A stretch of 64,000 bases of DNA from Bacteroidia bacterium (GTDB taxonomy: Bacteria; Bacteroidota; Bacteroidia; SpSt-205). The stretch covers positions 62,001 to 126,000 of the forward strand of contig JAOAHZ010000001.1 in the NCBI GenBank assembly GCA_026414975.1, read 5' to 3'. The notes under the pieces were generated by a model. That model saw only the letters and a program-made list of their open reading frames with translations. It was not told the DNA's origin and ran no database searches. The position numbers and the translations under genes are program-made. Every line of letters begins with the position of its first letter. Position 1 is the stretch's first letter. Positions 43,552-55,558 of the stretch are shown piece by piece.

Positions 43552-44715
43552 ATGCAGTTTTCGTTCACCGAGGAGCAAAAGATGATCCGGGAAGCTGCCC
43601 GAAACTTTGCTCAAACTGAACTCCTACCCGGGGTCATCCAGCGGGATGAGACTCAAACTTTCCCTCAAGAGTTAGTCCATCGCATGGGCGAGCTGGGATT
43701 TATGGGCCTCATGGTATCGCCCGAATACGGCGGGGGAGGCATGGACACGATTAGCTATGTCCTACTTATGGAGGAGCTCTCTAAAGTAGATGCCTCGGCC
43801 AGTGTCATCGTCTCAGTCCAAAACTCTCTTGTCAACTGGGGTATTGAATCCTATGGTACAGAAGAGCAAAAGCGCAAATACTTACCTCGCCTTGCTCGAG
43901 GGGAAATCATAGGGGCCTTTTGCCTCTCTGAGCCAGAGGCGGGCAGCGATGCCACCCAACAACGAACCACGGCTGTGCGAAAAGGCGATCATTACATTCT
44001 CAACGGCACCAAAAACTGGATTACGAATGCTGGACGAGCTGGACTATATTTAGTAATCGCCCAGACCGACCCCACCTTAGGCAGCCGAGGTATTAGCGCC
44101 TTCATCGTAGAACGAGAGTGGGAGGGCGTAGTAGTCGGCAAAAAAGAAGATAAACTCGGCATAAGGGGCTCCGATACTCATACGATGATATTCAACGATG
44201 TTAAGGTTCCTGTAGAAAACCGTATCGGCGAAGAGGGTTTCGGATTCAAGTTTGCTATGAAAACGCTGGATGGTGGTCGAATAGGGATTGCCGCTCAAGC
44301 ATTAGGCATCGCATCGGGCGCTTATGAGTTAGCTCTGCGCTATAGCACCCAGCGCAAAGCATTTGGTATGCCGATCGGCAAACACCAAGCTATAGCGGCG
44401 AAACTAGCGCGCATGGCAACCGAGGTAGAAGCCGCTCGTTTGTTGTGCCTTCGGGCAGCTGAAGCTAAGGATAAAGGTGAGCCTTACGGCCTACTGGCCT
44501 CAATAGCTAAGCTATATGCCTCCCGAGCAGCCATGTGGATAACCACTGAAGCCGTTCAGATTCATGGGGGATATGGCTACGTGAAAGAATATCATGTAGA
44601 ACGCCTCTTCCGCGACGCAAAAATCACCGAGATATACGAAGGCACGAGCGAGGTACAACGCATTGTTATCTCACGTAGCTTAGCCAAGGGTGATCGGGTG
44701 CTTCTGACCGCCTAA
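43552..44715 (+). CDS. Acyl-CoA dehydrogenase (short-chain type)
   Basis: A 387-residue FAD enzyme that makes trans-2-enoyl-CoA in fatty-acid or amino-acid breakdown and gives electrons to ETF. FCLSEPEAGSDA (about 124-135), IHGGYGY and the catalytic Glu in KITEIYEGTSEVQRI (about 361-375) match the butyryl/short-chain class. It lies after the Fe-S oxidoreductase pair that may re-oxidise ETF, but has its own promoter. Leucine dehydrogenase 6 kb away and E1 at the left edge could be parts of branched-chain catabolism, though this is only suggestive. Confidence 0.9.
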   Translation: MQFSFTEEQKMIREAARNFAQTELLPGVIQRDETQTFPQELVHRMGELGFMGLMVSPEYGGGGMDTISYVLLMEELSKVDASASVIVSVQNSLVNWGIESYGTEEQKRKYLPRLARGEIIGAFCLSEPEAGSDATQQRTTAVRKGDHYILNGTKNWITNAGRAGLYLVIAQTDPTLGSRGISAFIVEREWEGVVVGKKEDKLGIRGSDTHTMIFNDVKVPVENRIGEEGFGFKFAMKTLDGGRIGIAAQALGIASGAYELALRYSTQRKAFGMPIGKHQAIAAKLARMATEVEAARLLCLRAAEAKDKGEPYGLLASIAKLYASRAAMWITTEAVQIHGGYGYVKEYHVERLFRDAKITEIYEGTSEVQRIVISRSLAKGDRVLLTA

Positions 44716-44851
44716 TCTGCTTATACCCTTTCTGATTGCATAATATCCCGCGCACTTCGCATGGAGGGCCCCAAGCTTTAGATAGGTGCTGGATTTAGAG
44801 CCTCTGCGGGAAAGACCTCTCTGGGGTAAAAGCACAGTGGTTTATAGCCCA

Positions 44852-44890
44852 GGGGGGTGCGGCAGCGCCTGCGGCGCTGCCGCACCCCCC
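44852..44890. terminator. Perfect 18-bp G/C hairpin between convergent genes
   Basis: The left arm GGGGGGTGCGGCAGCGCC (44852-44869) is perfectly complementary to 44873-44890, with loop TGC. It lies in the middle of the 276-nt gap between the convergent acyl-CoA dehydrogenase and purL genes. No T-run follows on either side. A bidirectional transcription stop is the simplest reading, and a similar element occurs at 53861. Nothing else is recognisable in 44716-44991. Confidence 0.6.
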
Positions 44891-44991
44891 CAAAACCTAA
44901 ACCTTACCCACCCCCCTGATCCGACCCCCAGCCATCATACAACGCATAAGCCAAAGCCCCGTCCAAGTGGAGCCCCTCTCTTGGGTAAGCC

Positions 44992-47253
44992 CTAAGCCCG
45001 AAGCATTATCGGCAAAGCCGACTTCCATATTCCCATTAGGCTAATCAGGTCTAAGATTAGCTCCACTCTTGGCCCCTTGACCTGGGCCCAACCCGCTTTC
45101 GGAATAGAAGTCCCTAAACGATGCCAAGCCAATCCAGCCCTTTCCACGAGCTGGCACACTCGCTTGGCATCCCGATGAGAAACCGCAATGACCACTCGCC
45201 CCCCGTCCTCACCAAACCAGAAAGCGTCTGTACGAGCACCTTCTACCTGACTGACGGTAAAGCCCACCCCTCCAGCAAAAGCCATCTCCAAAAGCGCTAT
45301 AAGCAGGCCTCCATCCGAAACATCCTGAGCCGCCAAAAGAAGCCCCTCGGAAGCCAGCCGAGGTAAGAGGTTTATTAAGGACCGCTCCGACCTTAAGGAT
45401 AAACGAGGAGGCGGCGAATACCGCACTCCATGCCCTTCTCGTAGGTAATGACTACTTCCAAGCGTAGGATTGAAGATGGCTGCTTCATCGCCGATTAGGT
45501 ACAACTCCGCCGTCTCCTGAGGCATAGCTAAGGGAACCCAGCTTCTCAAAGCGTCTTCTATGAGACCAACTACGCCAATGACGGGCGTTGGCAAAATCGG
45601 CCCGGTCTCATCTTGATTGTAGAAGCTGACATTTCCCCCAGTAACCGGCAGGCTGAGCGCTTCGCAAGCGTCCTTGAGTCCTTCCACCGCTTCTACAAAT
45701 TGCCAGTATACCTCTGGGCTGCGCGGACTACCGAAGTTAAGGCAGTTAGTGATGCCGAGAGGAATAGCTCCGCTGCACGCCACCTGACGAGCGGCTTCTG
45801 CCACAGCTAAGGCTGTACCGATGCGAGGATTGGCCTCTACCCACCAAGGGTTCCCATCCAAGGTCATAGAGAGAGCCCGCTGCTGATAGGGTAAACGCCA
45901 TGTAGGAGCCGTAGAGGGCAAATCAGCGGCACTCCCCATCGTGCCACCCCCTACCATGCGGTCATACTGCTCATATATCCAGCGCTTGTCGGAGAGGTTC
46001 GGATGCATTAGCAAGGTCCGGAGATGCCTTAGAAGGTCCTGAGGGGAGGCGATATCGGATATAGAGTCCTCTTCAAAGCGCTCTACTTCCTTGAGATAGT
46101 CGGGCGGCTGGCGGGGATGGTCATAGACGGGAGCCCCTTCCCCGGCTAAAAGCGCTTTCGGAGGCAGTTCGGCTACTTTCTCCCCTTTCCACCAATACTC
46201 CAAGCGCTCTTCTGAGAGTATTTCTCCTATGTCTATACAGGGAAGGCCCCATTTGTCAGCGATTTGCTGTACAGCCTCAACATCCTCGAGCCGAACAATG
46301 AGAAGCATCCGTTCCTGAGATTCAGAGAGAAGGACTTCTTGAGGTTGAGAGACTCCACCCCGCAATGGTACTTTATCCAGGTAGATACGCATACCGACGG
46401 CTCCACGAGCTGCTGTTTCAGCCGTAGAGCTGGCCAAACCCGCTGCGCCCATATCCTGCATAGCTACAATGAGATTGGCCTCTACCATCTCCATGATCGC
46501 TTCCACGAGGAGCTTCTCACGAAAAGGATTTCCTATCTGAATAGCAGGTAGATTTTCACGACTTTCATCGGTGAGTGTTTCTGAAGCAAACGCAGCCCCT
46601 CCGACTCCATCAGGCCCTGTCGCTGCCCCCAGATATAAGACCCGATTACCCACCCCTCGGGCGCGTGCACTCACCAGCTTATCTATACGCGCAATCCCTA
46701 AGCTAAAGGCATTCACAATAGGCTTCCCCTGATACTCTGGGGCAAAATAAGTCTCCCCTCCTAAGGTAGGTACGCCTAAAGCGTTTCCATAATCGCCGAT
46801 CCCTCGCACTACCCCCTCAATCAGCCGATAGGTAGAATCCGTTATTGGATATCCGAAATGCAGGGAGTTGAGAGCCGCTATTGGGCGCGCCCCCACAGCT
46901 AAAATATCTCTGTGAATTCCTCCTACTCCTGTGGCCGCCCCTTGATAAGGAGCCACAGCACTGGGGTGATTATGAGATTCTACCTTGAAAGCGATAGCCC
47001 ATCCGTCCCCTATATCTAAAATCCCAGCGTTTTCCTCCCCTGCAGCCCGCAAGGTACGGGCCCCAGCCCGAGGCAACTTCCTCAGATGAGTCAGAGAACT
47101 TTTGTAGCTGCAGTGCTCACTCCAAAGCGCAGAAAAAAGCCAGACCTCAACCGGATGAGGCTCTCGCCCTAAGAGCTTAATGATCCGCTCATATTCACCT
47201 GCATCAAGCCCCGCTATCTCAGCTATTGCACGGCTCGTAAGAAGCGATCCCAT
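44992..47253 (-). CDS. purL: Phosphoribosylformylglycinamidine synthase, small-type PurL subunit
   Basis: A 753-residue synthetase domain that makes FGAM from FGAR, ATP and ammonia. [18 protein letters not shown] (about 49-66), [15 protein letters not shown] and [10 protein letters not shown] are typical. The size shows the small PurL that needs separate PurS and PurQ subunits, which are not in this window, in contrast to the 1200-residue form of many Bacteroidales. The ATG overlaps the lepB 3' end by 31 nt, so lepB and purL share an operon. Confidence 0.92.
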   Translation of the reverse strand: MGSLLTSRAIAEIAGLDAGEYERIIKLLGREPHPVEVWLFSALWSEHCSYKSSLTHLRKLPRAGARTLRAAGEENAGILDIGDGWAIAFKVESHNHPSAVAPYQGAATGVGGIHRDILAVGARPIAALNSLHFGYPITDSTYRLIEGVVRGIGDYGNALGVPTLGGETYFAPEYQGKPIVNAFSLGIARIDKLVSARARGVGNRVLYLGAATGPDGVGGAAFASETLTDESRENLPAIQIGNPFREKLLVEAIMEMVEANLIVAMQDMGAAGLASSTAETAARGAVGMRIYLDKVPLRGGVSQPQEVLLSESQERMLLIVRLEDVEAVQQIADKWGLPCIDIGEILSEERLEYWWKGEKVAELPPKALLAGEGAPVYDHPRQPPDYLKEVERFEEDSISDIASPQDLLRHLRTLLMHPNLSDKRWIYEQYDRMVGGGTMGSAADLPSTAPTWRLPYQQRALSMTLDGNPWWVEANPRIGTALAVAEAARQVACSGAIPLGITNCLNFGSPRSPEVYWQFVEAVEGLKDACEALSLPVTGGNVSFYNQDETGPILPTPVIGVVGLIEDALRSWVPLAMPQETAELYLIGDEAAIFNPTLGSSHYLREGHGVRYSPPPRLSLRSERSLINLLPRLASEGLLLAAQDVSDGGLLIALLEMAFAGGVGFTVSQVEGARTDAFWFGEDGGRVVIAVSHRDAKRVCQLVERAGLAWHRLGTSIPKAGWAQVKGPRVELILDLISLMGIWKSALPIMLRA

Positions 47254-48332
47254 CTTGGTGTCCAGTTCTCAATAGAAAGCAGCACAAATATGGGCTTTCC
47301 AACGATGTGATCCTCGGGTATAGGACCCCAAAATCGCCCATCCAAGGAGTTATACCGATTATCTCCCATAGCAAAGTAGTAGTTTTGGGAAAAGGTGTAT
47401 TCGGTCTGCGGCTTCCCATCTATGTATATCTGTCCTGCGGACAAATGAACTGTGTGCCCTTCATAGGCCTCTATGAGGCGGCGATATAGAGTGAGAGTGT
47501 AGTGATTGAGGGAAATCCGATCGCCTTTCCGAGGCAAATAAAAGGGTCCCCAGTTATCCAAGTTCCAGCGGAAAGCCGAGTCTTGCGGATAAATCTGAGA
47601 CATATAGTAGCCGGCCGCATCTATAGCCCGCTTAAAGGTGTCTAAATAAGCCCCAAACTTTCTTTGAAACTCTTCTGCTAAAAATCGGGGCATATCTAAG
47701 AGATAGGTCTTATCGTCTAACGCTAACCAGTTAGGGTTGGAACTGCCTGAGGGCCGAAACCCATAAGGTTTCAACACCCGATAAGTCAGAGGCGCTCCAC
47801 GAGTGACAACCTTATAGCGCTCTTGAACATACCGCGGGTGATAAGAGGGCTTCCCATTCACCCACACCTCACCTGCCCGAATCTCTATGGTATCACCAGG
47901 CACGGCTACGCAGCGCTTGACATAGTTTTCTTTCAAACTTGGAATATAGACAGGGCCTAACTCAGGGCTATTAGGCATAATATCGTCTGCAGGATAGTTG
48001 AAGACTACAATATCCCCCCGTTGAAGGGGTTTGAAGCCCGGCAGACGCACATAAGGGAGTACTATCCAATCCAAATACGATGGAATCCCAGTAAACGGTA
48101 TGCGATTGTGGATAAACGGGATGGCAAGAGGAACCATCGGAAGCCGTGGCCCATAATGCAGCTTACTCACAAAGACTAAATCCCACGCCAGTAAAGTGCG
48201 TTCCATAGAACTGGTGGGAATAAGAAAGGCTTCCACAATAAACGTGCGCAGGAAAAGTATCACCCCCAGAGCGATAAAAAGCTCCTTCCACCAGCGATGA
48301 CGACGGGTCTTAGAGTCAGGCTTAGCTGCCAC
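47223..48332 (-). CDS. lepB: Signal peptidase I
   Basis: A 369-residue membrane protease that removes Sec signal peptides. A transmembrane helix (about 14-32) is followed by [14 protein letters not shown] with the catalytic Ser, and the catalytic Lys is in [16 protein letters not shown]. Box [16 protein letters not shown], is near the C-terminus. The long central insertion is typical of Bacteroidota. The GTG at 48332 lies 5 nt from a perfect TATCTTTG box. It serves the many exported proteins encoded in this window. Confidence 0.92.
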   Translation of the reverse strand: MAAKPDSKTRRHRWWKELFIALGVILFLRTFIVEAFLIPTSSMERTLLAWDLVFVSKLHYGPRLPMVPLAIPFIHNRIPFTGIPSYLDWIVLPYVRLPGFKPLQRGDIVVFNYPADDIMPNSPELGPVYIPSLKENYVKRCVAVPGDTIEIRAGEVWVNGKPSYHPRYVQERYKVVTRGAPLTYRVLKPYGFRPSGSSNPNWLALDDKTYLLDMPRFLAEEFQRKFGAYLDTFKRAIDAAGYYMSQIYPQDSAFRWNLDNWGPFYLPRKGDRISLNHYTLTLYRRLIEAYEGHTVHLSAGQIYIDGKPQTEYTFSQNYYFAMGDNRYNSLDGRFWGPIPEDHIVGKPIFVLLSIENWTPRWDRFLRAVQ

Positions 48333-48337
48333 TGCGG

Positions 48338-48345
48338 CAAAGATA
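48338..48345 (-). promoter_or_regulatory. -7 promoter box of lepB-purL
   Basis: Minus-strand TATCTTTG, then CCGCA, then GTG at 48332. It is a perfect box with 5-nt spacing before a GTG. Confidence 0.72.
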
Positions 48346-48439
48346 GGGTCTCCCCTCTCCTTGCAAGAATAGATCGCATAGCTAAGGCCCCGCTCAGCCC
48401 ATCCAAGTCAAGCTTCTATCTATTGGACGCTTAGTGCCC

Positions 48440-50074
48440 TTAGAATCGCAAAGTCTTTGGCGTGAGCATCCACCGCATTCCAGCAACCAGCCCTCTAACC
48501 CCGTCCCGTACAAAGGTCTCCGTTTCTATGTACAAAGGTAGACGTTTCATCTGATACACCCCTCGTCCATGAACAATCGTGCGGTCCCGACGCTCTCCTT
48601 GGAGAAGCCTATTTCCGAAATCGCTAACATGGGTGATGTCGCTTGTAAAGACATCACTGCCCCAGTTTGTAGTAGAGGAGTTCAAGCCCTGCTGGATAAA
48701 AGAGGCTCGTGCCTCTATGGTCAGCCCGGGAAAGGGTTGGTATCGGAGGATAGCCGTAAGCTCCCGAAGATTGGCTCCATAGGGATGAGCCATAAACTGT
48801 CCATGATGGGTCCAAGCCGCGGCTACGACGCTATGGCTGTAAGTGTAAGGCTGAACCGAGTTCAGTTCTACTTGTAAATCTAAGGTCGGCAGACCAAGGT
48901 CAAACCCCTTAATACCCACTTGCCAGGCGTATTTATTGCCCCACCAACCCCGTCCCTCTCTGCGTTTGCCGAAGTTGTAGTCATCTATAGCAAGCTGTCC
49001 ATACACTTGGAGCCTTCTAAAAAGATTGGCTCGGGCGAATACGCCAAGCATTGCATTGTCAGGGCTTCCGAGGATTTGTTCGGCTGTTCGGTAAAAGATC
49101 ACGGGGATGAAATAAGTCAGCTCAATGCCTCGATGCCCCCGAGGCGTCCAAGGATTATACATGATACCCTCAAACAACCCCAAGCTAATAGCTCGTGCTG
49201 GTCGCCAGATTAGTTGATGGAGAGCGAGGTATTTGCGGGGTTGATCCCCCCATATATCGGGTTTGTTAGGGATGTAGTCTATGAGCTGAGCAAAGAAGCT
49301 ATGATACTCCCACGCTCCAAGCCGACCCCTCAGATGGAAGTACAAATACTCAGGGGGATAATCAGTCAAAAACAAACTCTGGAATCCCATACCCCAAAAG
49401 CCTTTATCACGTCCAAACTTGAGACGAAGGCTTGGATGAGGGGTATAAGTGATATAGCCTCGGGTGTTGAGGTAGTCAAATCCGCCGCGGCGAAATGGCT
49501 TCACGAAGGTCTCGCCCCATAAGGTTTGATAGACTTGATAGCGGTCTGTAACGAAAAAAGGAGGACGAGCCTGCGTTTCTAAGAGATCGGCATACAATCC
49601 AATTCTCCGTCCCAAACGCGCTCGTAGGTAGGCGCCACGAGTATTCTGATATAGGAGCCCTGTGGTATCCTTTCCGACACTGAGGCCTAAGAGCGCCCCA
49701 ACATACAAGGCTCCCCAGGAAGTTTGAGCTCTGAGAACATCCCGTCCCTCCGGCAGAATCAAAGAAGCGATGCGAGGCCAGCGACGAGCGGGCAAGCTAT
49801 CTGACAAGAGAAATAAAGCTCTATCGTACCGAGCTTGCTCTAAACGACCCATTCGGCTTGTGTCCGTGCGGGTCAGCAAGAAATAAGCCTCTTCTCGACC
49901 CCAAGGACGCGTTTCTATTGGGACGAATGTATCTACCCAGCCCCGAACATCCCACCGCTCAAAAAGCGAGTAAAGCTCACTGCCGGTGAACAGATCCGCG
50001 TCCTGCGCCCAAACTAAACTTCCCAAGACCCCAGCGCAGCCTAGCTTGAGAAGGATGCAGCCGCCTCGTCTCAA
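48440..50074 (-). CDS. Outer-membrane beta-barrel protein, Wzi capsule-assembly family
   Basis: A 544-residue protein with a signal peptide (hydrophobic about 8-22, ending VWAQ) and amphipathic, aromatic-rich strands to the end. The start FTGSELYSLFERWDVRG and the body resemble Wzi-like outer-membrane proteins that hold capsule polysaccharide on the surface in proteobacteria. The Bacteroidota members are not characterised. The start is TTG at 50074; no nearby ATG preserves the signal peptide. It follows nusB by 30 nt. Confidence 0.78.
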   Translation of the reverse strand: MRRGGCILLKLGCAGVLGSLVWAQDADLFTGSELYSLFERWDVRGWVDTFVPIETRPWGREEAYFLLTRTDTSRMGRLEQARYDRALFLLSDSLPARRWPRIASLILPEGRDVLRAQTSWGALYVGALLGLSVGKDTTGLLYQNTRGAYLRARLGRRIGLYADLLETQARPPFFVTDRYQVYQTLWGETFVKPFRRGGFDYLNTRGYITYTPHPSLRLKFGRDKGFWGMGFQSLFLTDYPPEYLYFHLRGRLGAWEYHSFFAQLIDYIPNKPDIWGDQPRKYLALHQLIWRPARAISLGLFEGIMYNPWTPRGHRGIELTYFIPVIFYRTAEQILGSPDNAMLGVFARANLFRRLQVYGQLAIDDYNFGKRREGRGWWGNKYAWQVGIKGFDLGLPTLDLQVELNSVQPYTYSHSVVAAAWTHHGQFMAHPYGANLRELTAILRYQPFPGLTIEARASFIQQGLNSSTTNWGSDVFTSDITHVSDFGNRLLQGERRDRTIVHGRGVYQMKRLPLYIETETFVRDGVRGLVAGMRWMLTPKTLRF

Positions 50075-50104
50075 GCTAAGACAGAAGGTTTGGGCAGATA
50101 CGTT

Positions 50105-50626
50105 CTACAGGGCCTTCTGACTGACGAGGCTATTGGGGTCTTCCGATAAGGTCCGCCGAATCGCATCTAAGAGCCCATTTACGAAACTGGGGCTGCGGGG
50201 AGTGCCGTATATCTTAGAAATCTCTATCCACTCATTCAGCGTGACACGGAGCGGTATGTCGGGAAAGTGCATTATCTCATAAGTGCCACAGAGCAAGATA
50301 CACTTATCTACCATGAAAAGTCTATCCCACGTCCAACCGCGCAGATGCTGTTCTATGAGGCTGCGGAGCTGGGGCATTTCCTGCACCACACCGAAATACA
50401 GCTCTTTGAGGAATTCAGCGTTTTGGGGGGCTTCGGCCTGTGCGGCTTCATAAAGTTCCTGCAAGAGGTGGGCGAATACCTCCTCAGCTGGCGTCTCACT
50501 GACCAATTGAGCGTATATGGCTTGCATCACGCGCACACGAATTTTATGGCGTGGTACGATGAGGGGAGAGGCCCCTTCGGCTGTAGCCGACATACCTTCG
50601 GCATCAAATGACTTTTGTTCGCTCAT
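50105..50626 (-). CDS. nusB: Transcription antitermination protein NusB
   Basis: An all-helical RNA-binding factor of rRNA antitermination complexes, 173 residues. RHKIRVRVMQAIYAQ (about 26-40) is the NusB start, and the C-terminal LNEWIEISKIYGTPRSPSFVNGLLDAIRR is the typical end. About 25 extra residues precede the domain. It lies 12 nt after the leucine dehydrogenase gene. The nusB-in-housekeeping-operon layout is common in Bacteroidota. Confidence 0.88.
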   Translation of the reverse strand: MSEQKSFDAEGMSATAEGASPLIVPRHKIRVRVMQAIYAQLVSETPAEEVFAHLLQELYEAAQAEAPQNAEFLKELYFGVVQEMPQLRSLIEQHLRGWTWDRLFMVDKCILLCGTYEIMHFPDIPLRVTLNEWIEISKIYGTPRSPSFVNGLLDAIRRTLSEDPNSLVSQKAL

Positions 50627-50638
50627 GGTTCTGGGATT

Positions 50639-51729
50639 TTATGCGATGGAGAGAGAAAGGTTCAGTTGAGAGGTTCGGGTACGAAGGGTAGAGATGGCGC
50701 GTATGCGCTCTTCAGCAAGCTGCATGGCAGCCTCATGCGGGGAAACTCCTCGCTGCTCCGCCGTCGAAAAGACCCGTAGGGTCGCCTCGTAAATATACTC
50801 CGTGCGCGCTAAGGCACGGGGACGACTGTATCCCTCCAGCTCCGTATAAACATTGATTAGCCCTCCTGCATTGATGAGAAAGTCCGGCGCATACAAAATA
50901 CCTCGGTCAGCCAGGCGGTAGCTGTCCGCCTTCTCATCGGCGAGCTGGTTATTCGCAGACCCAGCAATCACAGCGCAGCGCAAGTGAGGTATTGTGTCCT
51001 GATTTAGGATGCCGCCGCGAGCACACGGAGCTAGAATATCGACTGGATGAGCATACCAAGCGTCGGGGGAAACAGGATGGATGTTATATTGAGCTTGAGC
51101 TCGCTCCAACTGAGCTGCAGAGAGGTCCGTTGCATAGATCACAGCGCTTTCCTTGTGCAGGTTTTCAACTAAAGCCATGCCGACCTTCCCCAAGCCTTGG
51201 ACGAGGACTTTGACGCCTTTGAGAGCATCAGTTCCAGTAAGCTTTTTCCACGCAGCCTTCATGCCCAAATACACGCCGTAGGCTGTAACAGGTGAAGGGT
51301 CTCCACTGCCTCCCATCTCTTCAGGCAAGCCCGTTACATAGGCAGTCTCCATGCGAATGTACTCCATGTCCCGAACAGAAACACCCATATCCTCAGCTGT
51401 GATGTAACGCCCGCCAAGACTTTCCACAAACTGCCCAAATCGCCGCAAAAGGGCTTCGGATTTGATTTGCAGGGGATTTCCGATAATGACAGCCTTACCC
51501 CCACCGAGGTTGAGACCGCTAACGGCTGCTTTATAAGTCATGCCCCGAGAAAGGCGTAAAACATCCACCAACGCTTCCTCTTCTGAAGCATAAGCCCAAA
51601 AACGCACGCCCCCAAGCGCTGGTCCTAAGGTCGTATCATGGATAGCGATGATGGCTTTCAGTCCTACGGCTTCATCGTGGCAAAAGACCACTTGCTGGTG
51701 TCCCAGCGTCTGCATGAGACTAAATGGAC

Positions 51730-51733
<4 letters not shown>
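50639..51733 (-). CDS. Leucine / branched-chain amino-acid dehydrogenase
   Basis: A 364-residue Glu/Leu/Phe/Val dehydrogenase that deaminates branched-chain amino acids to 2-oxoacids with NAD. GLNLGGGKAVI contains Lys80, equivalent to the catalytic Lys, and LGPALGGVRF precedes it. The NAD motif is VLVQGLGKVG (about 175-184). The fit is to leucine rather than glutamate dehydrogenase (size about 360). The ATG overlaps the ndk stop (ATGA). The product oxoacids are substrates of branched-chain E1 enzymes. Confidence 0.88.
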
Positions 51734-53791
<2,058 letters not shown>

Positions 53792-53860
53792 AATAATCGC
53801 TTTGAAGCAAAAAGGTATTCGAGCTGGCACGCTGGGTGGGATGCATGAGATGCTTTTTCT

Positions 53861-53897
53861 AAGGGGGGGGCGGCACCAATGGTGCCGCCCCCCCTTT
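53861..53897. terminator. 17-bp G/C hairpin between convergent genes
   Basis: The left arm AAGGGGGGGGCGGCACC (53861-53877) pairs with 53881-53897 across loop AAT, with one G-T pair. It sits between the FtsB-like gene (plus) and the broken FkbM gene (minus). A-rich and T-rich flanks (TTTTTC before, TTTATGAAAAAAA after) support termination in both directions. It has the same design as the hairpin at 44852: a G-run base, a CGGCA core and a 3-nt loop. Confidence 0.65.
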
Positions 53898-53911
53898 ATG
53901 AAAAAAATCAC

Positions 53912-54526
53912 TCAGGGCAGTTGAGCTCCTAATTTCCAAGCGCATAGGAAGCCCGTGTGGTCTGGCCATTCCGTGTAAGCGGTCTCAAACCCCAGCTCCT
54001 TGAGTCGCCCGATGAGGGGAGCCGCTCCTCGGTGAAACTCCATTTACCCACACCCTGACTTTGGAGAGTGCCTCGTCAGAAGCATGCTGAATAGCTCATA
54101 CTCACAGCCTTCGCAGTCTACTTTGGCTACATCTACCTCCTCCCATCCTATCTCCGAAAGAAGGGCGTCAAATGTTATCGTTCGCACCTGTATCCTGCCT
54201 CCTTGCTCTGGATTGAGAAAGCTGCATTCGGGCGCATCGGGGAGATAGGTAAAGCCTGCTGTTCCATTCTTTCCGCCGATAGCCACTGGGATGAGCAGTA
54301 CTCGGTCTTGGAAATGATTTTGCCCTATCCGTTCTCGTATTTTCTCCACAAAATCTGGAAAGGGCTCCACAGCAGCCACAGCTTTGGCGCCTTGGAGGAG
54401 GAAGTAGAGGGTAGATTCCCCCTTATGGGCACCGATATCTAATACCCGAAGGTTCTGATACTTTTCACCGTATGTTTTATGGATGAAGATTTCGTGCAGG
54501 CAGCTGCTGAAGAAAAAGTCTATCAC
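53912..54526 (-). pseudogene. FkbM-family methyltransferase, disrupted by frameshifts
   Basis: The GTG at 54526 opens a 160-codon frame with the SAM motif VLDIGAHKGESTLYF and the family segment VDVAKVDCEGCEYELF, then degenerates into LTRHSPKSGCG and stops at 54044. The missing end lies directly downstream: EFHRGAAPLIGRLKELGFET continues to a stop at 53912. The 40 nt between read EALSKVRVWV in another frame, exactly what a FkbM protein should have there. Restoring one base near 54075 and removing one A near 54044 gives one continuous protein of about 205 residues. It is either a recent pseudogene or two sequence errors. FkbM enzymes O-methylate sugars or other small molecules. Confidence 0.75.
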
Positions 54527-54542
54527 TGGTTACACAAGCTAC

Positions 54543-54597
54543 AGCCGATGAGAAAGAGGCCCCGCTCTGGACAGAATAAGCAGGGTAGCCATCGGCT
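54543..54597. repeat. Inverted repeat in the divergent gap 54527-54763
   Basis: AGCCGATG (54543-54550) and CATCGGCT (54590-54597) are perfect 8-bp complements 39 nt apart. The rest of the 237-nt gap has T-rich runs near 54672-54690 and a 5-bp stem with a 7-nt loop at 54735-54751. No good TAnnTTTG box is seen before the plus-strand gene. Confidence 0.3.
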
Positions 54598-54763
54598 CAG
54601 AAGCGCTGTATTCCCCTCAAGACCTTAAACCCTCAGAGAGAACAAATAGCTGGGAGAGGAGAAGAGCTGGATTTTTCGGTTTTTTTACCTAATTTATTCC
54701 TGACCGAACAGCAGGTGAGTCTTCTCTTGGAGGTGAGGGTGCGACTCCCTCTTCGCTCACGGT

Positions 54764-55558
54764 ATGCCTATCGCACGACTTTTTGCCGCTGTGTGGGGTC
54801 CCAGCAGCAGAGCGGAGTTAGGCCTCTATGCCAAAAACGGGGCATGGTTTAGAAAGCTGGTGTGGAGCAGCTTAGGCTTTGCCTATTTCCCTGTCTTTGT
54901 ATCTGCCCAGCCTTCCCCCGACCTATGGAGAAGTCTCTGGATGACTCCCATACCCCCATCTGAGCAGTTCAGGCAGCTTATGCCCCTTGTTCAGTCCCTT
55001 TCAGACTCTTTAGCTCGCCAGCGAGACCTTCGACAGGAAATAGAGAACTTTCTCTTTCAAGTCCAGCCTACTACTTCACCAGAGAGTCAAGAAGCAAGAA
55101 AGCTGCTTGAGCTGCTGGAAGCGGGCTCTGGGGCGAGATATATCGTGGTTCAGTGCTACTACGGAGGTGTACTCGTAGACCAGCGGGTTTGCCTGACGGA
55201 GCCGCCGCAGGCTCTTTTACCGTGCATCATTCTCTGGCGGGGCTGTGTGGGCATAGGGGGGGTAGCGATCGCTTACGAAGCGGCTAAGCTCTCAGGAAAC
55301 ATCCCCTTCGATAGTGCAGGGTCTCCCGCTGCGCCAGTAGTGTATCCCAACCCCTCCGCAGGGGAAGTGTGGGTACGGCCGCCAGGGAAGGAGGAGTTTC
55401 TATGTGAAGTATATGACGAAAAAGGCGAGAAACATGTTTCGTATGTGCTCAAAGGGGAGGAGAGCCGAATCGTCCTTCCTGCTAAGAGGGGGCTATATTG
55501 GCTTCGGGTTACGCAGGGAGAAAAAAGGTGGTTGATCGCTGTTTGGCGGACAGAGTAG
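54764..55558 (+). CDS. Exported protein with type A type IX sorting tail
   Basis: A protein of up to 264 residues. The last 75 residues (from VVYPNPSAGEVWVRPP) form a type A T9SS sorting domain, ending in GLYWLRVTQGEKRWLIAVW. Before it is a Cys-containing stretch (CYYGGVLVDQRVCLTEP and LPCIILWRGCVGIGG, about 130-170). The signal peptide seems to be residues 33-49 (VWSSLGFAYFPVFVSAQ), so the true start may be the GTG at 54860 instead of the ATG at 54764. The function of the body is unknown. Confidence 0.68.
   Translation: MPIARLFAAVWGPSSRAELGLYAKNGAWFRKLVWSSLGFAYFPVFVSAQPSPDLWRSLWMTPIPPSEQFRQLMPLVQSLSDSLARQRDLRQEIENFLFQVQPTTSPESQEARKLLELLEAGSGARYIVVQCYYGGVLVDQRVCLTEPPQALLPCIILWRGCVGIGGVAIAYEAAKLSGNIPFDSAGSPAAPVVYPNPSAGEVWVRPPGKEEFLCEVYDEKGEKHVSYVLKGEESRIVLPAKRGLYWLRVTQGEKRWLIAVWRTE

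Noticed and set aside
54735-54751. 5-bp stem with 7-nt loop (GAGGG-TGCGACT-CCCTC) resembling a tRNA T arm, enclosed by GTGAG/CTCAC
   Set aside because: The loop lacks the TTC of a real T loop, and there is no room for anticodon and D arms before it. Not a tRNA; possibly a chance hairpin or part of a leader.
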